Notes: generated from the sequence alone by a model not told the origin. 64,000 nt of DNA from Nocardia sp. NBC_01730 (GCF_035920445.1 NZ_CP109162.1:930001-994000), one strand, 5' to 3'; shown: positions 12,901 through 23,392, counted from the first letter of the stretch. Program-made: numbers and translations.

Positions 12901-15900
12901 TCCAGTGCGGATAGCCGGCGGATAGCCGTCGTAGGCTCGTCCAGGTTCGACGAGAGCTACCCAGATATGGCCGCGCTGGCCGAGACTACCGGGGACGACG
13001 GCCCGGATGTGCTGGTGTGGTTCGCTGATGATCTCCTCGAGGAAAGTAGCAGGTCACAGTCAGCGGACGCGGTGTGTGGACGCGTGCACACGGTGCTGGC
13101 CACGGTGCGATCGTGGTTACGCCTGCCCGCGGTTGATGCTCAACTGGTGGTGGTGACGCGCAATGGCGCGGGACTGCCGGGGGAGGATCCCGATCTGTCC
13201 GCCGCGGCCACCTTGGGTCTGCTGCGCAGCGCGCAATCGGAGCATCCAGGTCGGATTATCTTGCTGGACAGCGACAGCGATGGCGCGGTGACTCCGGAAC
13301 TGATCTCGGTGGCGGTGGCCGCTGAGGAGGCGCAGTTGGCGTTGCGTGCTGGTGTGCTGCTGGCGCCGCGGCTGACCCGTCGTGGTGTGCCCGAGGACGG
13401 GTCGAGCATCGTGCTCGGCCCGGGTGCGGTGCTGATCACCGGCGGCACCAGCGGGCTGGGCGCGCTGGTGGCGCGGCACCTGGCCGGGACGCATGGGGTA
13501 AATGACCTGGTGTTGGTGTCCCGGCGCGGCGAGCGGGCCGACGGCGTCGCCGAACTCGTGGCCGAGCTGACCGAGCTCGGGGCTCGAACCCGAGTGCTGG
13601 CCTGCGATGTGAGCGATCGCGCTGCCGTGGCGGCGATGCTCGACGACATCTCCGACGGCCCCGCGCTGACCGCCGTCTTCCACGCGGCCGGTGTGCTGGC
13701 CGACGGCACTGTCGAGACGCTCACGCCTGAACAGATCGACCGGGTGCTCGCGCCGAAAGTCGATGCGGCGCTGAATCTGCACGAACTGACCTTGGATCGC
13801 GATCTGTCGGCGTTCGTCCTGTTCTCCTCGGTCGCGGCGGTTTTCGGGTCGGCGGGTCAGGGCAACTACGCGGCGGCGAACTCGGTGCTGGACGCGCTGG
13901 CGAGGCGCCGCGTCCATGCGGGCCTGCCCGCTGTGTCTGTGGCGTGGGGTCCGTGGAGCCAAGACAGCGGGATGACCGCCGAACTCGACACGGCCGCAGC
14001 GGATCGGCTGGCGCGCCTGGGCTTGCGCTCGCTATCCGAAGCCGACGGGCTCGCGCTGCTCGACCTCGCAGGCGGTGCGGGCGCTCCGTTCGTCGCCGCG
14101 GTCGACCTCGATATGGCGGCATTGTATGTTCAGGCCCGTGCGGGCCTGTTGCCCGGGTTGCTGCAGTCGTTGGCGCCGTCTGCGCGTCGCGCCGATAGTG
14201 GTGGTGGGGATCTGGCGAGGCTGTTGGCGTCGGCATCGGGGTCGGACAAACGCGGCGCGATTGTGCTCGGTTTCGTGCGCGATCAGGTTGCGGCGGTATT
14301 GGGGTATGCCTCCGGTGACCTGGTCGATGTCGAGAGGCCGTTCAGTGATATGGGTTTCGATTCGCTGGGTGCGGTGGAGTTCCGCAACCGTCTCGGCAAA
14401 ACCACAGGTTTGCGGCTGCCCACTACCCTAGTCTTCGACCACCCCACCACTCGGGCGGTTGCGGCGTTCATCCTGTCCCGGGTCGGGGACATCCCCGACG
14501 CCGCACGACGGACGCAGAAAACCGCGCGCCGAATGCAAGCCGACGAGCCGATCGCCATCGTCGGGATGGCCTGCCGGTATCCCGGTGGTGTCGCGTCCGC
14601 GGACGAACTCTGGGATCTGGTGTCGTCAGAAACGGACGCCATCAGTGAGTTTCCGTCAGATCGCGGCTGGGCGTTGGATCGCCTGATTCATTCGGACCCC
14701 GACCACCCGGGTACCTCCTACGTCCGGGAGGGCGGATTCCTGACGGGCGCGGCCGATTTCGACGCGGGATTCTTCGGGATCGGGCCGCGCGAGGCGGTGG
14801 CGATGGATCCGCAGCAGCGGCTGCTGCTGGAGGTGTCGTGGGAGGCGTTGGAGCACGCGGGGATCGACCCGGTGTCGCTGCGGGGCAGCGACGCCGGCGT
14901 CTACACCGGAATGATGTACCAGGACTACGACGCCCTGACGCGCAAGGCGGGCCCGGAGGTCGAGGGGTATGTCGGAACCGGCGTCGCGGGAGGCGTGGCG
15001 TCCGGACGAGTGGCATATACGTTGGGCTTGGAGGGGCCCGCGATGACGGTGGACACGGCGTGCTCGTCGTCGCTGGTGGCATTGCACCTGGCATGCCGGG
15101 CGCTGCGCCAAGGGGAGAGCTCACTGGCGCTGGTGGGCGGCGCGACGGTGATGACGACACCGCTGGTGTTCGTGGAGTTCTCCCGGCAGCGCGGTTTGGC
15201 TCCCGACGGTCGGTGCAAGGCGTTCTCGGCGGCGGCCGACGGGGTGGCCTGGTCGGAGGGCGCGGCCGTGCTGGTGGTGGAGCGGCTGTCGGACGCGCAG
15301 CGCTTGGGTCACAACGTGTTGGCGGTGGTGCGCGGCACCGCCGTCAACCAGGACGGCGCGAGCAACGGCCTGACTGCGCCGAACGGTCCGTCGCAGGAGC
15401 GGGTGATCGCGTCGGCGTTGGCCGACGCGGGCCTGCGCCCGGTGGATGTGGATGTGGTGGAGACACACGGGACCGGGACCGCCTTGGGCGACCCGATCGA
15501 GGCGCAGGCGTTGCTCGCCGCCTACGGACAGGATCGACAGGAGCCGCTGCGCATCGGTGCGCTCAAATCCAATATCGGCCACACTCAGGCGGCCGCCGGT
15601 GTGGGGGGCGTGATAAAGATGGTGCAGGCGATGCGGCGCGAGACGTTGCCACGGACGTTGCATGTGGATGCCTTGTCGCCGCATGTGGATTGGTCGGCGG
15701 GATCGGTGCGGGTGCTGACCGACGCGGAGCCGTGGCCGGTCGGCGACCGGGCGCGGCGTGCCGGGGTGTCGTCGTTCGGGATCGGCGGCACGAACGCGCA
15801 TGTGATTCTCGAGGAAGCGCCGCCGACACCATCGCCCGGTCAGCAGCCTCGACGAGCCGTATCGGTGCCTGACGGAGGCGGCGAACACACGTCGGCGGAG

Positions 15901-18900
15901 TCGGGCACTGTTGCGGTGCCGTTGGTGGTGTCGGCGAAGTCGGAAGCGGGTTTGCGTGCGCAGGCGGGGCGTTTGGGTGAGTGGTTGGTGGCGCATGCGG
16001 ATGTGAGTGTGGGGGATGTGGCGTATTCGTTGTTGCGTCATCGTCCGCAGTTGGAGTGGCGTGGGGTGGTTGTGGGTCGGGAGTTGGCTGATTTTCGAGC
16101 GGGGTTGGCCAGTGTGGCGGTTGGGGGGCCGGTATCGGGTCGTGTTGTATCGGGTCGTGTTGTGTCGCGTCGGGTGGCGTTCGTGTTTCCGGGGCAGGGG
16201 AGTCAGTGGGTGGGGATGGGCACGGAGTTGTTGGCTGGGGGTGGGGTGTTCGCGGAGTCGATCGGGGAGTGCGAGGCGGCGTTGGCGCCGTTTGTGGATT
16301 GGTCGTTGACCGCTGTGTTGCGGGGGGAGTCGGGTGCGGTGTCGTTGGAGCGGGTGGATGTGGTTCAGCCTGTGCTGTTCGCGGTGATGGTGTCGTTGGC
16401 GCGGATGTGGCGGGCGAGTGGGGTGGAACCTGCTGTGGTGGTGGGGCATTCACAGGGGGAGATCGCGGCGGCTGTGGTGGCGGGTGGTTTGTCGTTGTCG
16501 GATGGGGCGCGGGTGGTGGCCGTGCGTTCCCGGGTTGTGGCGGAGGAGTTGGCCGGTGGAGGTGGTATGGCGTCGGTGAGTTCGGCCGGTGAGGCGCTCG
16601 CGGAGCGGTTGGCGGGTTTCGGAGACCGGCTGTCGGTGGCGGCGGTGAACGGTCCGGGTCAGACGGTGGTGTCGGGGGAGGCGTCGGCCCTGGAGGAGTT
16701 CTTGGCCGGGTGCGCAGCCGATGGTGTGTGGGCGAAACGGATTCCGGTGGATTATGCGTCGCATTCGGAGGCGGTGGAATCGGTTCGGGATCGGGTGTTG
16801 GCGGAGTTGGATGGGGTTGTGCCGATGTCGGGGTCGGTGCCGTTCTTCTCGACTGTGTTGGCGGATTATGTCGATACCGAGGGGTTGGATGCGGGGTATT
16901 GGTATCGGGGGTTGCGTGAGCAGGTGCGGTTCGCCGAGTCGGTGGAGACGTTGCAGCGTGCGGGGGTGAATGCTTTTATCGAGGTGAGTCCGCATCCGGT
17001 GTTGACGATGGGTGTGGAGGGGACGGCGGAGTCGATCGGTTCGGCTGATCGCGTGGCTGTATTGGGTACGTTGAAGCGTGACCGTGGAGGTTGGGAGCAG
17101 GTCACTGTCGCGTTGGCGGAGGCTTACTGCGTCGGTGTCGAGGTAGCGGTGCAGGCGTTGGCTCCGGCCGCCGCGCGGGTGGATCTGCCGACGTATGCCT
17201 TCCAGCACAAGCGGTATTGGCCGCAACCGAGCGCCGAAGTCGTGGCAGGCTCGTTCGGGCATCCGCTGTTGACGAATGCGGTGCAGGTCGCCGGAAAAGA
17301 CGAGTGGTTGTTCACCGGACGATGCTCGGTGCGGGTTCATCCTTGGCTTGCCGACAACGCGGTGTTCGGCTCGGTGTTGCTGCCCGGGACAGCCTTCGTG
17401 GAATTGGCGTTGGCCGCAGGCGCGCGACTCGACGTCGAGATGATCGAGGAGCTGCTGCTGGAAGCCCCGCTCCTGCTTGCCGGCGGCGCCGAGGTGGACT
17501 TGCAGTTGAGTGTCGAGGCGCCCGACGACGATGCCCGGCGCACGTTCGCGATCTACTCCCGCGCCGAAACCGCTGACGGGGACTCGGCCGACGGGGACAC
17601 GTGGGTGCTGCACGCACGCGGTATCTTGACCGCCCTCGATGAGGTCGCCCCGGAATGGAGCGAGCCGACATGGCCGCCGTCGGGCGCCCAGCCGTCGGAC
17701 GTCGTATCGGTCTATGACCGCTTGGCGGAGCGAGGTTTCGACGACGGTCCGGTCTTCCAGAGCGTGACCGCGATGTGGACCCGCGGCGAGCAGACGTTCG
17801 CCGAAGTCTCCCTCGACGAATCCGTGCGCGACTCGGCATCGGCATTCGGCATCCATCCCGCACTCTTGGACGCCTGTCTGCACCTGGCCCTCGACGAGCA
17901 GATCCGCGATCTTCCTTCGGGGCGGGTGCTGCTGCCCTTCTCGTTCACCGGAGTGCGGCTGTGGCGTACCAGCGCGGTGGCGGTGCGCGCGAGAGTGGTC
18001 CGGGACGAGAGTGGACAGGTCCGGATCGACGCTGTCGACAACGCTGGCTCGGTCGTATTGAGCCTCGATGCGGTCGGCACGCGTCTTGTCGACGCCGATG
18101 TTCTGGCCGCGGCGAGCACCGCTCGCCGTGCGGTGCCGCTGCACCTGCAATGGACCGAGTCTGCGCTGCCTGCCGTATCGTCTCTGTCGTCCGGTTGGGT
18201 GCCGGCGACGTTGGGTTCGGTGCGGTCTCCCGGAATCGACCGCCACTACACCGACGTAGTGGAACTGGTTGCGGCCGAGGATATTCCGGACGTGATCGTC
18301 TGGTCGCTCGCCGACAACCCCGCCGTGGTCGACGGCGGTCCTGGCAGCGACGCTCCGTCCGGTGAGCGCGCTGCGGCGATTCGGCAGTCCGTCCACACGG
18401 CCTGGGAACTGCTCCGCTCCTGGCTGTTGGTCGAGCGGCTGGCGGAAACCCGGCTGGTGGTGGTGACCCGCCGTGCGGCGGGACTGCCGGGCGAGTCGGT
18501 GGACTTGGCCGCGGCCGCGGTGGTCGGGCTCGTCCGCAGCGCCCAATCGGAACACCCCGGCCGATTTGTGCTGCTGGACCATGACGGCGACCTGCGCGCC
18601 GATGTCCTGCGGAGCGTGATCGAGTCCGATCAGGCTCAGGTAGCGGTACGCGATGTGGTGTTCGATGGCGGTATCGGCCAGGCTCTTCGTGGTCACGCTC
18701 CGCTACCGCCTCCGGGCCGTGCGGCCGACGCCGCAAGGATGTTCGTGCCGCGGCTGACCGCCAGCGGTGTTTCCGAGGCCGACAACCAGGGTGCCGCGTT
18801 CGGAGACGGCACGGTGTTGATCACCGGCGGAACCAGTGGACTGGGCGCGGTGACGGCTAGGCATCTGGTCGTCGCGCACGGCGTCGAACACCTGCTACTG

Positions 18901-20115
18901 GTGTCACGCCGGGGCGAGGCGGCGCAGGGAGTCGCGGAGCTGGTCGCGGAGCTGGCCGGCCTGGGAGCCGAAATACGTGTCGTCGCATGTGATGTCGGTG
19001 ACCGGGCCGAGGTGGCGGCCGTGCTCGATTCGATCGGGACCGAGCACCCGTTGACGGCGGTGATCCACTCCGCGGGCGTGCTCGACGACGCCACGATCGA
19101 AACGCTGACCGCGCAGCAGATCGATCGCGTGCTCGCACCCAAAGTCGATGGCGCGCTGAACCTCGATGAACTCACCCGAGCTCACGATCTATCGGCGTTC
19201 ATCGTGTTCTCCTCGCTTTCGGCAGCGCTCGGCTCGCCGGGGCAAGGCAACTACTCGGCAGCGAATTCGTTTCTCGATGGGCTCGCGCGCGCCCGCCGCG
19301 CCCAGGGACTGCCCGCGTTGTCAGTGGCGTGGGGACCGTGGAACCAGGACACCGGCATGACCGGCTATATGGACCGGGCCGTGGTGGCACGGCTGGAGAG
19401 AATGGGAATGAAGGTGCTCGCCGACGACGCCGGGACCGCGCTGCTCGACGCCGCGGTCGCCACGGAAGAGGCCGTGGTCGCCTGCGTCGAATTCGACAAG
19501 CCGACCCTGGCGGCGCAGGCTCGAGCCCGCCTGTTGCCCGGCGTGCTCAGTGGCCTGGTGCCCGCACGGGCGCGGCGCACGACGAGCGGCGCCGCAACCG
19601 GCGGTCAGTTGGCTGCGCGGCTCGCGGCCGCGCCGGAGGATCAACGGGAAGCGCTGGTGCTCGGATTCGTGCGGGAACATGCCGCGACGGTCCTGGGTTA
19701 CCCGTCGGCTGCGGCAATAGATCCCGAGACCCCTTTCAGCGCACTGGGATTCGACTCGCTCGGCGGCGTCGAGCTGCGCAACCGCCTGGCCGAGGCAGCA
19801 GGCATGAAACTGCCGTCGACGATGGTGTTCGACTACCCGACCGCCGCCGCGGTGGCGAAATTCTTGCGCTCACGGTTGGATGTCCCTCCGACCACCTCCC
19901 CGGCCGACGACCAGATCGCCTCGCTCCGATCGCTATTGGCGACCATGTCGTCTGCCGGCGACAAGGAGCGCTTGGCCGAGCGAATCCGCGCGACGTTGGC
20001 CGAAGCTCTGAAAGTACTCGAATCCAACACCCGCGGTGACCGCGTCGCCGTAGAAGCGGCGAGCAACCCCGACGAGCTTCTCGCCCTCCTCGACCAACAG
20101 ACTACAACGAAGTAA
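1..20115 (+). CDS. Modular type I polyketide synthase, 3 complete modules plus one lacking its KS; 5'-partial
   Basis: The frame is open at base 1, inside a KS-AT linker, so the true start lies upstream. About 6,700 residues are visible, in the order AT-DH-KR-ACP, then three times KS-AT-DH-KR-ACP, then a C-terminal docking tail. There is no ER and no thioesterase. All three KS domains carry DTACSSS (Cys codons 4465, 9793, 15061), a HGTGT His and KSNIGH. All four ACPs carry the DSL phosphopantetheine Ser (3781, 9094, 14362, 19756). All four KRs keep GGTxGLG, Ser, Tyr and Asn, with LAD or LDD motifs of the B type. The protein is a cytosolic assembly-line subunit that passes a chain from an upstream to a downstream subunit. 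Three modules should each add a malonyl unit reduced to an alkene. The fourth should add a methylmalonyl unit and leave a hydroxyl. No partner PKS gene is visible downstream. Confidence 0.97.
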   Translation, partial: WLIDAPDADVWDVAHSSATSRALLDWRGVVVGRDREELLAGLADVADSSGGSPRAIEGCAGSDRTAFLFTGQGAQRVGMGAGLYRAFPVFAAALDEVCAQFDPLLGRGLKELMFDDAEGLLDRTEFTQPALFAFEVALFRLLESFGVTPDVLVGHSIGELAAAYVAGVWSLEDACVLVAARGRLMGGLPVGGAMLAVAIGEERAGDVVAAFLSSGTVGDRVSIAAVNGPSSTVLSGDADAVEEIERALSGDGVETSRLRVGHAFHSARMEPMLAEFRAVAEGIAYRSPELPIVSNETGEFAGDAVIDPEYWVRQVRGCVRFAPGVTTAVAVGVRRFVEVGPDAVLAAMTRQCLAEDPEVEAVSTVAAASRRPVASRDADRADGPVSDNTEVRQFVTAVAQAHVAGAQVDWARWFAGRDPHRITLPTYAFQRRRFWLPATGEVSASSLEHPILTGVVGLAGTDEWLFTGRFSLRTHPWVADHMTYGVVVLPGATLIEMLLVAGARIGCGVVEELTLQAPILPTGDDEVELQVLVEAADESGRRPFEFYFRTPGDAEWVHNATGALAALPEGEPDLLAQLRDEQWPPVDAEPLDAAGLAALIAQDTGLEYGPAFVGVRGAWQRGDTVFSEIVLDTAAAPEPGRHDLHPALLDLVMHAGFSRLLCGDAAAGPDTGRLLFRWGGARFHKPAAEGGRWPAEVTSLRVVAVATGSETISVATLDPAGNPIVSVDAVVVRPYDVQEFRSTLGGAAAGLYQVWWEPAGVVGRSDLSAAVLGDAAVSGIAARYASVAEVAAAAAAAENLPDVLVWRADAWPGGEAAGVPDGVRTGVHHALTTMKSLLAEERLSQVRVVVVTPGGAGVPGETPDPVAAAVWGLVGCAQAENPERFVLVDEDPAAPVEAERIMTVLGSGEPQAAVRGADVLVPRLVRAAASSDGGDPWLADSTVLITGGTGGLGALFARHLVVARGVRRLVLISRRGLDAPGAPELAAELAAAGAHVRIERCDVADRAAVRDLLAGIDSDSPLAVVHTAGVLADGTIESLSVDQVDRVLAPKVDGAWYLDELTRDRRVSAFVVFSSVAGVLGSAGQGNYAAANGFLDALAQQRRAVGLVATSLAWGPWNQGSGMTGGLDRVAVARWGRLGLSQLADDEGLRLFDEALAGSRARLVPIRFDAAGVRRESDPAAVPAVLRGYVRRVARPVRAEAAGAAVLAAGSLGARLAEVPEAQRADLVLEVVRDQVAAVLGHDSGGDIRPGQPFDEIGLDSLGAVEFRNRLSKATGLTLPSTLVFDHPTPVAVAKLVQARVAPEPGGPVKKVVRRVRADEPIAIVGMACRFPGGVDSAEALWDLVSSGRDATGDFPADRGWDLDRLFDSDPDKPGTIYTRRGGFLYDAGDFDPGFFGIGPREASAMDPQQRLLLEVSWEALEDAGIDPAALRGSDTGVFAGAGYSGYIDRVVGDLEGYRLTGTTSSVVSGRVSYVFGLEGPAVTVDTACSSSLVALHLACQALRQGESSLVMASGVTVAGSPYLYVDFARQRGLSPDGRCKPFSAAADGVAFAEGVGVLVLERLSDARRLGHNVLALVKGTAVNQDGASNGLTAPNGPSQERVIAAALANAGLAPGDIDAVEAHGTGTALGDPIEAQALIAAYGQDRADRPLRIGSLKSNIGHTVAAAGVGGVIKMVQAMRHETLPPTLHADEPSPHVDWSSGDVEVLTEARPWPADGRVRRAGVSSFGVSGTNAHAILEEAPAPRVPAARPGSPAGEPVALPAPLLVSAKSEEGLRAQADRLRQWVIDNPDAGVWEIAYSLANFRSHLEWRGVIVGADREELLSGLADLVAGQVSSGVIEGVVGSGKTAFLFTGQGAQRGGMGRGLYAAFPVFAAALDEVCAGFDPHLGRSLKDVVFAQDDDAVLLDRTEFTQPALFAFEVALFRLMESFGIAANMLIGHSIGELVAAYVAGVWSLSDACRLVAARGRLMGVLPEGGAMVAVAVSEDEAVALVAGYSGRLSVAAVNSPSSVVLSGDADAVDEVERLLGDQGRKTNRLRVSHAFHSARMEPMLDEFRAVAAGVTYRTPTIPIVSNVTGELVDGELTDPEYWVRQVRSAVRFAPGVRALAVSGVRRFLEVGPDAVLAAMTGQCLAKEPDVEARSVVAATARRGAARSAISAAANEVAQFTAFLAAAHTAGLEVDWRPLFAGRPLRRIAVPTYAFQHTRYWLPARGGVGDVSRAGLMPVDHPMLGASIAVAGKDEWLFTGRLSVASHPWIADHTVFGGVLLPGTGFVELALAVGARVGAEIVDELVLEAPLRLDDSLEIDIQIAVEASDADGRRRFVVASGTMGELADGGSGITHARGILVPGAVISGQSLSPRAFGRDHSAAGDAPMSGAAGGPSSDDDVMPADTLYDRLAARGLGYGPAFQGVRRMWRDGGDVVAEVRLAAEGGVEASRFGVHPALLDAALHAAVEELAADIPDDHVPLPFSFNGVRLFRPGAAAVQARIRRAGADGVRLELVDEAGALVLTVESLQARPVDSQALNAGRSVGRHGLYDVSWIAVDRPRVGADVRRIAVVGSTTASGFEETYSDMAALVGAAGDAGPDVVVWFADSDVTDSADVVRRCVYTVPVTVRSWLRLDARLVVVTRNGAGLPGENPDLAAAATWGVLRSAQSEHTGRIVLLDIDADGAATHELITAALHAEEAQLAVRAGALLAPRLTRRDAPATGSGMAIGSGAVLITGGTGGLGALVARHLAVAHGARDLVLVSRRGERADGVAELVAELTELGARTRVLACDVSDRAAVARMLDDISGGPALTAVIHAAGVLADGTVESLTPEQIDRVLAPKVDAALNLHELTLDRTLSAFVLFSSVAAVLGSAGQGNYAAANSVLDALARRRADAGLPAVSVAWGPWNSDGGMTAELGAAGLERLARMGFRPLAQADGLALFDLAVAAEAPCVAAVDFDMAVLSVQARAGLGPGLLQSLVPAPGRVDSGGGDLATLLASAAGSDKHDAIVLDFVRGQVAAVLGHASGEQIDVEKPFNDMGFDSLGAMEFRNRIAGTTGLRLPSTLVFDHPTVRAVAAFIVSRVGAVPHAERRTTKTVRRVRADEPIAIVGMACRYPGGVESADELWDLVFSGTDAISEFPSDRGWDLDRLIHSDPDHSGTSYTREGGFLTNAADFDAGFFGIGPREAMAMDPQQRLLLEVSWEALEQAGIAPTLLRGSDTGVYTGVMYQDYDALTRKAGPEVEGYVATGAAGSVVSGRVAYALGLEGPAMTVDTACSSSLVALHLACRALRQGESSLALVGGATVMATPTVFVEFSRQRGLAPDGRCKAFSAAADGVAWSEGAAVLVVERLSDAQRLGHNVLAVVRGSAVNQDGASNGLTAPNGPSQERVIASALADAGLRPVDVDVVEAHGTGTALGDPIEAQALLAAYGQDRSEPLRVGALKSNIGHSQAASGVGGVIKMVQALRHETLPRTLHVDAPSPHVDWSAGSVRLLTEAEPWPVGGRVRRAGVSSFGISGTNAHVILEEPPRMPVSRVGPASAGSDADIADIADIADIAVVPLVVSAKSEEGLRGQADRLRAWLVDRPDVDFWAVARSLLDSRSLLDRRGVVVGRDREELLAGLAALASGSVLPGVVDGVAGSGKTAYLFTGQGAQRVGMGAGLYEAFPVFAAALDEVCAEFDRHLGGALREVMFTDVDGVLDRTEWTQPALFAFEVAMFRLLESFGITPDVLIGHSIGELVAAYVAGVWPLADACELVAARGRLMGALPEGGAMMAVAVSEDRAAAVAAEFLGRLSVAAVNGPSSVVLSGDTDAVEEVERQLAATGVKTNRLRVGHAFHSELVEPMLDEFFAVAVGLTYRASTVPIVSSVTGEVVDGELTDPEYWVRQVRSAVRFAPGVRALAATGTRRFLEVGPDAVLAAMTRQCLAEEPEAETRSVVAAGGRRGTDEVVQFTTLLAAAHTAGLEVDWRRMYAGRSPHRIDLPTYAFQRARYWVSAGVGVGDVSRAGLMPVDHPLLGAAISLAGKDEWLLTGRLSAAVHPWVADHTVFGAVLFPGTGFVELALVVGARLGVESVEELVLEVPLRVDGETEVDVQIAVEAPDVEGRRRFVVASRTVDEQSADAIGITHAHGILASGSATDAPVYDIDMPPDDATPGEAIYDGLAARGLGYGPAFQGVRRLWRDGGGDVLADVRLPAEAGTAGAQFGIHPALLDAALHAVVEELAVDLSPGQVPLPFSFTGVRLYRPGATAVQVRIRRNGADSVMLELGDDTGALVLTVESLRARPVNSQALHDGRSAARHGLYDVQWSPVESSSADSRRIAVVGSSRFDESYPDMAALAETTGDDGPDVLVWFADDLLEESSRSQSADAVCGRVHTVLATVRSWLRLPAVDAQLVVVTRNGAGLPGEDPDLSAAATLGLLRSAQSEHPGRIILLDSDSDGAVTPELISVAVAAEEAQLALRAGVLLAPRLTRRGVPEDGSSIVLGPGAVLITGGTSGLGALVARHLAGTHGVNDLVLVSRRGERADGVAELVAELTELGARTRVLACDVSDRAAVAAMLDDISDGPALTAVFHAAGVLADGTVETLTPEQIDRVLAPKVDAALNLHELTLDRDLSAFVLFSSVAAVFGSAGQGNYAAANSVLDALARRRVHAGLPAVSVAWGPWSQDSGMTAELDTAAADRLARLGLRSLSEADGLALLDLAGGAGAPFVAAVDLDMAALYVQARAGLLPGLLQSLAPSARRADSGGGDLARLLASASGSDKRGAIVLGFVRDQVAAVLGYASGDLVDVERPFSDMGFDSLGAVEFRNRLGKTTGLRLPTTLVFDHPTTRAVAAFILSRVGDIPDAARRTQKTARRMQADEPIAIVGMACRYPGGVASADELWDLVSSETDAISEFPSDRGWALDRLIHSDPDHPGTSYVREGGFLTGAADFDAGFFGIGPREAVAMDPQQRLLLEVSWEALEHAGIDPVSLRGSDAGVYTGMMYQDYDALTRKAGPEVEGYVGTGVAGGVASGRVAYTLGLEGPAMTVDTACSSSLVALHLACRALRQGESSLALVGGATVMTTPLVFVEFSRQRGLAPDGRCKAFSAAADGVAWSEGAAVLVVERLSDAQRLGHNVLAVVRGTAVNQDGASNGLTAPNGPSQERVIASALADAGLRPVDVDVVETHGTGTALGDPIEAQALLAAYGQDRQEPLRIGALKSNIGHTQAAAGVGGVIKMVQAMRRETLPRTLHVDALSPHVDWSAGSVRVLTDAEPWPVGDRARRAGVSSFGIGGTNAHVILEEAPPTPSPGQQPRRAVSVPDGGGEHTSAESGTVAVPLVVSAKSEAGLRAQAGRLGEWLVAHADVSVGDVAYSLLRHRPQLEWRGVVVGRELADFRAGLASVAVGGPVSGRVVSGRVVSRRVAFVFPGQGSQWVGMGTELLAGGGVFAESIGECEAALAPFVDWSLTAVLRGESGAVSLERVDVVQPVLFAVMVSLARMWRASGVEPAVVVGHSQGEIAAAVVAGGLSLSDGARVVAVRSRVVAEELAGGGGMASVSSAGEALAERLAGFGDRLSVAAVNGPGQTVVSGEASALEEFLAGCAADGVWAKRIPVDYASHSEAVESVRDRVLAELDGVVPMSGSVPFFSTVLADYVDTEGLDAGYWYRGLREQVRFAESVETLQRAGVNAFIEVSPHPVLTMGVEGTAESIGSADRVAVLGTLKRDRGGWEQVTVALAEAYCVGVEVAVQALAPAAARVDLPTYAFQHKRYWPQPSAEVVAGSFGHPLLTNAVQVAGKDEWLFTGRCSVRVHPWLADNAVFGSVLLPGTAFVELALAAGARLDVEMIEELLLEAPLLLAGGAEVDLQLSVEAPDDDARRTFAIYSRAETADGDSADGDTWVLHARGILTALDEVAPEWSEPTWPPSGAQPSDVVSVYDRLAERGFDDGPVFQSVTAMWTRGEQTFAEVSLDESVRDSASAFGIHPALLDACLHLALDEQIRDLPSGRVLLPFSFTGVRLWRTSAVAVRARVVRDESGQVRIDAVDNAGSVVLSLDAVGTRLVDADVLAAASTARRAVPLHLQWTESALPAVSSLSSGWVPATLGSVRSPGIDRHYTDVVELVAAEDIPDVIVWSLADNPAVVDGGPGSDAPSGERAAAIRQSVHTAWELLRSWLLVERLAETRLVVVTRRAAGLPGESVDLAAAAVVGLVRSAQSEHPGRFVLLDHDGDLRADVLRSVIESDQAQVAVRDVVFDGGIGQALRGHAPLPPPGRAADAARMFVPRLTASGVSEADNQGAAFGDGTVLITGGTSGLGAVTARHLVVAHGVEHLLLVSRRGEAAQGVAELVAELAGLGAEIRVVACDVGDRAEVAAVLDSIGTEHPLTAVIHSAGVLDDATIETLTAQQIDRVLAPKVDGALNLDELTRAHDLSAFIVFSSLSAALGSPGQGNYSAANSFLDGLARARRAQGLPALSVAWGPWNQDTGMTGYMDRAVVARLERMGMKVLADDAGTALLDAAVATEEAVVACVEFDKPTLAAQARARLLPGVLSGLVPARARRTTSGAATGGQLAARLAAAPEDQREALVLGFVREHAATVLGYPSAAAIDPETPFSALGFDSLGGVELRNRLAEAAGMKLPSTMVFDYPTAAAVAKFLRSRLDVPPTTSPADDQIASLRSLLATMSSAGDKERLAERIRATLAEALKVLESNTRGDRVAVEAASNPDELLALLDQQTTTK
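3940..9230 (+). other. PKS module B: KS-AT(malonyl)-DH-KR-ACP
   Basis: The KS spans about 3955-5225 with the nucleophile Cys at 4465. The AT spans about 5540-6420 with GHSIGE and HAFH, reading as malonyl-CoA. The DH spans about 6680-7560 with an intact His codon at 6781. The KR spans about 8155-8710 with GGTGGLG, VLADG and NYAAAN. The ACP spans about 8990-9210 with Ser at 9094. The module is predicted to extend by two carbons and leave an alkene. It is strikingly similar to module C, including the long linker after the AT, which suggests a module duplication. Confidence 0.92.
9260..14500 (+). other. PKS module C: KS-AT(malonyl)-DH-KR-ACP
   Basis: The KS spans about 9274-10545 with Cys at 9793. 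The AT spans about 10895-11760 with GHSIGE and HAFHSE (malonyl). The DH spans about 11995-12840 with an intact His codon at 12100. The KR spans about 13425-13980, B type with VLADG. The ACP spans about 14270-14490 with Ser at 14362. It should leave an alkene. The KS-AT linker holds a small tandem repeat at 10600-10635 that module B lacks. Confidence 0.92.
10600..10635 (+). repeat. Four tandem 9-bp repeats (Ala-Asp-Ile) in the module C linker
   Basis: GCTGACATC occurs three times, followed by one copy with a single change (GCTGATATC). The repeat is in frame and encodes ADI four times in the KS-AT linker. It looks like recent slippage expansion in a disordered linker. Confidence 0.95.
14530..19880 (+). 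other. PKS module D: KS-AT(methylmalonyl)-DH(His to Asn)-KR-ACP
   Basis: The KS spans about 14545-15815 with Cys at 15061; its second motif reads ETHGTGT instead of EAHGTGT but keeps the His. The AT (about 16170-17070) differs from the other three: GHSQGE with Gln codon 16453 and YASH at 16753-16764, the classical methylmalonyl-CoA pattern. The DH (about 17255-18100) reads [12 protein letters not shown], so the catalytic His is replaced by Asn (codon 17356-17358), although its second Asp motif remains. The KR (about 18810-19380) has LDD and NYSAAN and looks active, B type. The ACP Ser is at 19756. The expected output is an alpha-methyl-beta-hydroxyacyl chain. Confidence 0.9.
19890..20112 (+). 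other. C-terminal docking region of the PKS
   Basis: After the last ACP come about 75 residues with no catalytic motif. They include a predicted helical stretch ([11 protein letters not shown], then [19 protein letters not shown]) and an acidic, Leu-rich end (DELLALLDQ). This is the usual look of a type I PKS C-terminal docking domain, which hands the chain to the N-terminal coiled coil of the next subunit. It implies that a partner subunit exists or once existed. Confidence 0.75.
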
Positions 20116-20122
20116 GGAAGGC

Positions 20123-20212
20123 ATGACGCAAGGCTCGGTCACCGTTCTTGTCGAAACCCAGCCACATCGGACCCGCCCGCCACCACCAACCGCGCTGACG
20201 GCTGTGCCGTAG
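20123..20212 (+). pseudogene. 29-codon stub of a gene coupled to the PKS
   Basis: Seven bases after the PKS stop, an ATG preceded by AAGGA opens a frame beginning MTQGSVTVLVETQPHR. The frame turns proline-rich and stops after 29 codons. Its spacing suggests the authentic start of the next gene of the cluster, cut off within about 20 codons by the rearrangement that brought in the transposase debris. The product cannot be named from so few residues. It may instead be a chance frame. Confidence 0.35.
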
Positions 20213-20445
20213 GTGGCTGGGCAACCATCGGCACCGCTCTCGAGACCGGCGTCTCGGTGTCGTCGGGTTCCGGGTCGGGAAGATGTCCAGCTCGGAGTCG
20301 ACCGCGGCCACCCAACCGCCACTCGGTGCGTTGGCACCCCGTCAGGTAACCGACACGGGCACCGAGGGCGAACACGGCCACCGTTCCACACCGCCGCCAG
20401 TTGCCACCGCAACACCGAGTTACATGGCTCCGGCGTTGTCCCGAA
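20213..20445. other. Gene-free stretch between the PKS stub and the ISAs1 remnant
   Basis: No frame here resembles a protein family I recognise on either strand. It is probably scrambled DNA between the truncated PKS-linked gene and the transposase remnant. Confidence 0.4.
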
Positions 20446-20762
20446 TCAGGCTGCTGAACTGCCGTTTTGGGGCGTATGCAGGAGGTGGATTCCTCGGTTG
20501 GGACTGAAGGCGGTGACGCGGCAGGCTTCAGCGATGTTGTCGGCGCCTTGGAGCCGGTGCAGCCCGATCGCGGTGTTCCGTAGTGTCGCCATGACCTGTG
20601 GGGCGGTGCGGGTGCGGACGGTCGACCGGTCCTCGTCGAACGTGACATCGCGCATGTAATGGACCGCGTTGTCAATCTTCCAATGTCCGCGCAACCACTC
20701 GGATATCTGCCGTGGTTTGGCGTGTTCGAACGCAAGGCTACAGATCGCGTACACGGTCTGGA
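20446..20762 (-). pseudogene. ISAs1-family transposase, C-terminal remnant
   Basis: The minus strand encodes about 105 residues typical of the ISAs1 (H-repeat) transposase C-terminus: RGHWKIDNAVHYMRDVTFDE, RTRTAPQVMATLRNTAIGL and a closing SPNRGIHLL. The last catalytic Glu region is in DVTFDED. The first two thirds of the roughly 370-residue protein are absent. The sequence breaks off near 20760, just upstream of TVYAICSLAFEHAKPRQ, where aldo-keto reductase coding sequence begins on the other strand. The right end of the insertion is therefore lost or recombined. Confidence 0.85.
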
Positions 20763-21390
20763 CGAGACACTGAGCGCGCTAAGCGACTTGATCCGCGAAG
20801 GAAAGATCCGAGCGATCGGCTCTTCGACCTTCCCGGCCGAGCTGATCGTCTCAGCGCAGTGGGCTGCCGAGAAGGGCGGGCATCGACGCTTCGTCACTGA
20901 ACAGCCCCGCTACTCGATCTTCAACCGCAGGCCGGAGACGCACGTGTTCCCCGCGCTGCAGGAGTTCGGGATGGGCGCGCTCACCTACGCACCGCTCGCC
21001 AGCGGCTGGCTGTCCGGCCGCACCGACCCCACAAGCGGGCAGCGCGCCAAGATGGAGACGCACGTCTTCGACCGCGACAGCCCCGCCAACCAGGCCAAGG
21101 CGCGCGCAGCGCAGCAACTGCGTGAACTCGCGGACAGCGCGGGCCTGCCGATGACCCACCTGGCCCTGGGCTTCGCCCGCTCTCACCCGGCGGTCAACGC
21201 GGTGTTGATCGGACCGCGCACGCACGAACAGCTCGACGACCTGCTCGCCAGCGCCGACATCACCCTTGACGGCAACGTCTTGGACCGCATCGACGAGATC
21301 GTCGAGCCCGGCAGCGACATCAACCCTGCCGACAACTACGACTCCGCCATCCCGGCGATCGCCGACAAACGACTGCGCCGCCGCCCCTGA
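20761..21390 (+). pseudogene. Aldo/keto reductase, N-terminally truncated
   Basis: About 209 residues match the C-terminal two thirds of an aldo/keto reductase: ETLSALSDLIREGKIRAIGS, EQPRYSIFNR, YAPLASGWLSG, and the cofactor-binding tail with AVNAVLIGPRTHEQLDD. The family is usually about 320-340 residues. The missing N-terminal third carries the catalytic Asp, Tyr and Lys, so the product should be inactive. Homology starts exactly where the antisense ISAs1 remnant ends. An ATG at 20659 opens the frame, but the first 30 codons are transposase read backwards. Confidence 0.85.
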
Positions 21391-21413
21391 CCCACATCAC
21401 TCACCCACATCAG

Positions 21414-21433
21414 GGCGCGACTGACTTCGCGCC
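21414..21433 (+). terminator. Hairpin between the AKR remnant and the split SDR
   Basis: GGCGCGA and TCGCGCC form 7-bp arms around a 6-base loop. There is no T-run, so it is only a candidate terminator for the reductase. It lies 25 bases ahead of the next start codon. Confidence 0.4.
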
Positions 21434-21457
21434 ACACCTGAGCAGGAGGAAAGACGT

Positions 21458-21854
21458 ATGCCTGGACAGTTCGAAGGCAAGACAGCCCTGGTCACCGGCG
21501 GAGGCACCGGTATCGGCCGAGCCACGGCGTTGGCCCTCGCCGCGGAGGGCGCGGTCGTGACCGTCGCCGGCCGCACCGAGGCCACATTGGCGGAGACTGT
21601 TGAACAGATTGCGGCCGCTGGCGGATCGGGCAGCTACGTCATCTGCGATGTCGCCGACGAGGACGCGGTGCGGGCGGCGGTGGCCGCTGCCGTCGCAGAC
21701 ACCGGCCGGCTCGACTTCGCGGTGAACAGCGCCGGGATCGACGGCGGGAACCTGCAGTGGCCCACCGTCGAGTACCCCAACGCCACCTTCGACGCCATGA
21801 TCGCCACCAACGTGAACGGCATGTTCTATTCGATGAAGCACGAGCTCGCCCAAA
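21458..21854 (+). pseudogene. Short-chain dehydrogenase/reductase, 5' part, split by an IS3-family element
   Basis: A strong GAGGAAAG site precedes the ATG. The residues are a classical SDR N-terminus: GGGTGIGRA for cofactor binding, CDVADEDAV, NSAGIDGG, and ATNVNGMFYSMKHELAQ in the fourth helix. The frame then runs into the IS and stops at 21877. Joining base 21854 to 23424 (removing the IS and one copy of the AAA duplication) restores one uninterrupted 255-residue SDR, the family's normal length, with the caa|atg junction reading ELAQMLAHG. The insertion separates the cofactor fold from the catalytic Tyr-Lys. Confidence 0.93.
21852..21854. repeat. Left 3-bp target-site duplication (AAA) of the IS
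   Basis: AAA here and AAA at 21421-downstream copy 23421-23423 flank the element. Collapsing them regenerates the SDR reading frame exactly. A 3-bp duplication fits the IS3 family. Confidence 0.8.
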
Positions 21855-21937
21855 CCCTCCCTGTGAGACTGAGTTGAGACCAGTTGGTCTGTTAGTTTGC
21901 TGAGGTTGAGTAGGGCGAGATCAGGGATATCGAGCAG

Positions 21938-22384
21938 GTGACGTTGAGTGCGGCTGATCTGCCCGCCGAGGATGGTGTGGTGGCAGGCAAGAAGGGGCGA
22001 CGGGCTGGTGGTGGTGGCCGGCCGAAGCGGCGGTCGTTTACGCCGGAGTACAAGCTGGCGGTCGTGGCCGAATACGAGCTGTTGACCGAGCCGGGAGCTC
22101 GGGGTGCGTTGCTGCGCCGGGAGGGGCTGTATCACTCGCATGTGATCGAGTGGCGCCGTGCCCGGGACGCGGGCGCGTTGAATGCGTTGTCCGCCAGGCC
22201 GACCGGGCCGAAGCCGACGAAAACCGAATCCGATAAACGGGCGGAGAAGTTGGAAGCCGAGCTCGCGCGCACTCGGGAAGAGTTGGCGTGCAAGGACAAG
22301 GCCCTCGCCGTGCTGGGAAAAGCACACGAGCTGCTGGAAATGCTGTCCAGCAGCGCGGATTTCGAGAACAAGCACGAGAAGTGA
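21938..22384 (+). CDS. IS3-family transposase OrfA (HTH and leucine-zipper subunit)
   Basis: 148 residues from GTG. A basic, Gly-rich N-terminus leads into FTPEYKLAVVAEYE, the IS3 OrfA helix-turn-helix, then HVIEWRRARDAGAL. A long charged coiled coil follows (SDKRAEKLEAELARTREELA), used for dimerisation and contact with OrfB. In the family, OrfA binds the terminal repeats. Its stop overlaps the GTG of OrfB. The upstream boundary is uncertain because the GTG has no strong ribosome site. Confidence 0.88.
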   Translation: MTLSAADLPAEDGVVAGKKGRRAGGGGRPKRRSFTPEYKLAVVAEYELLTEPGARGALLRREGLYHSHVIEWRRARDAGALNALSARPTGPKPTKTESDKRAEKLEAELARTREELACKDKALAVLGKAHELLEMLSSSADFENKHEK

Positions 22385-23392
22385 TCGACGCAGCCGTCGA
22401 CGAGCTCGACCCGCTGGTCGGGGTCACGGCGGCGTGCCGGTTGACCGGCAAATCCCGGGCGACGCTGTACCGGCACCGCAACCCGACACCGCCGAAACAC
22501 GGTCCGCGGCGGCCGGTACTGCATCCGGCCGCCCTGACCACCGCCGAGGAGGCCGCGGTGCTGGCGCAGTTGCGCAGCGACCGCTTCGTCGAGAAGTCAC
22601 CGGCGCAGGTGTGGGCGATCCTGCTCGACGAGGGCACCTATCTGTGCTCGATCTCGACGATGTACCGGCTGCTGCGCACCCACAATGAGGTGCGCGAGCG
22701 TCGCCGCCAGGCCACCCATCCGGCACGGACGAAACCCGAACTGGTGGCGCGCGGCCCGAACCAGGTGTGGTCGTGGGACGCGACCAAGCTGACCGGCCCG
22801 TTCAAGGGTATCTACTACACGCTGCTGGTGATGCTGGACATCTTCTCCCGCAAGGCCGTGCACTGGACGGTCGTGCCCAGCGAATCCCGGTGGATCGCAA
22901 AGCAATTCCAACTCGACTCGATCGCCGCGAACGACGGGATCATGCCCGGCTACATCCACGCCGACAACGGCGGCCCGATGACCAGCCAACCGGTCTCGGA
23001 GCTGCTGATCGATCTGGGCAGCACCCGTTCGCACTCGAGGCCGCGGACATCGAACGACAACCTACAGCGAAGCGAATTTCAAGACCCTGAAGTACTGCCC
23101 GGCGTTCCCGCAACGGTTCGCCTCGATCAGCGAGGCACGGCGGTTCTGCGAGGCGTTCTTTACCTACTACAACACCCAGCACCGCCACTCTGGGATCGGA
23201 TTACACACTCCCGCAACGGTTCGCGACGGCACCGCCGGTCCCATCCGCACCCGGCGAGCAGAGGTACTCACCGCCGCCTACACCGCCAACCCGGCCCGAT
23301 TCCGGCATCCACCGACACCACCCAAGCTGCCGAAAGCAGCCTGGATCAACGAACCAGCGAAGGAGAACATCGCCACAGAATTCGTAGCCTGA
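22381..23392 (+). pseudogene. IS3-family transposase OrfB (DDE integrase), frameshifted
   Basis: Translation starts at the GTG overlapping the OrfA stop. An HTH_21-like region is followed by the integrase core: first Asp in VWSWDATKL, second Asp in IHADNGGPMTSQ. At about 23062 the frame breaks. The expected NDNP-YSEANFKTLKY reads on in another frame, consistent with loss of two bases. The lost-frame part holds the catalytic Glu (YSEANF) and the tail ending in ATEFVA at 23392. The enzyme needs all three acidic residues, so this copy should be inactive unless the shift is bypassed. Confidence 0.88.

Noticed and set aside
19890..20115. Thioesterase domain at the PKS C-terminus
   Set aside because: Only about 75 residues follow the last ACP and there is no GxSxG; it is a docking tail.
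20139..20897. 252-codon minus-strand frame over the ISAs1/AKR junction
   Set aside because: It runs through two unrelated remnants in the wrong frame for both.
22381..23392. Programmed frameshift as the cause of the break in IS3 orfB
   Set aside because: IS3 recoding occurs between orfA and orfB, not in front of the catalytic Glu, and no slippery run is present at 23062.
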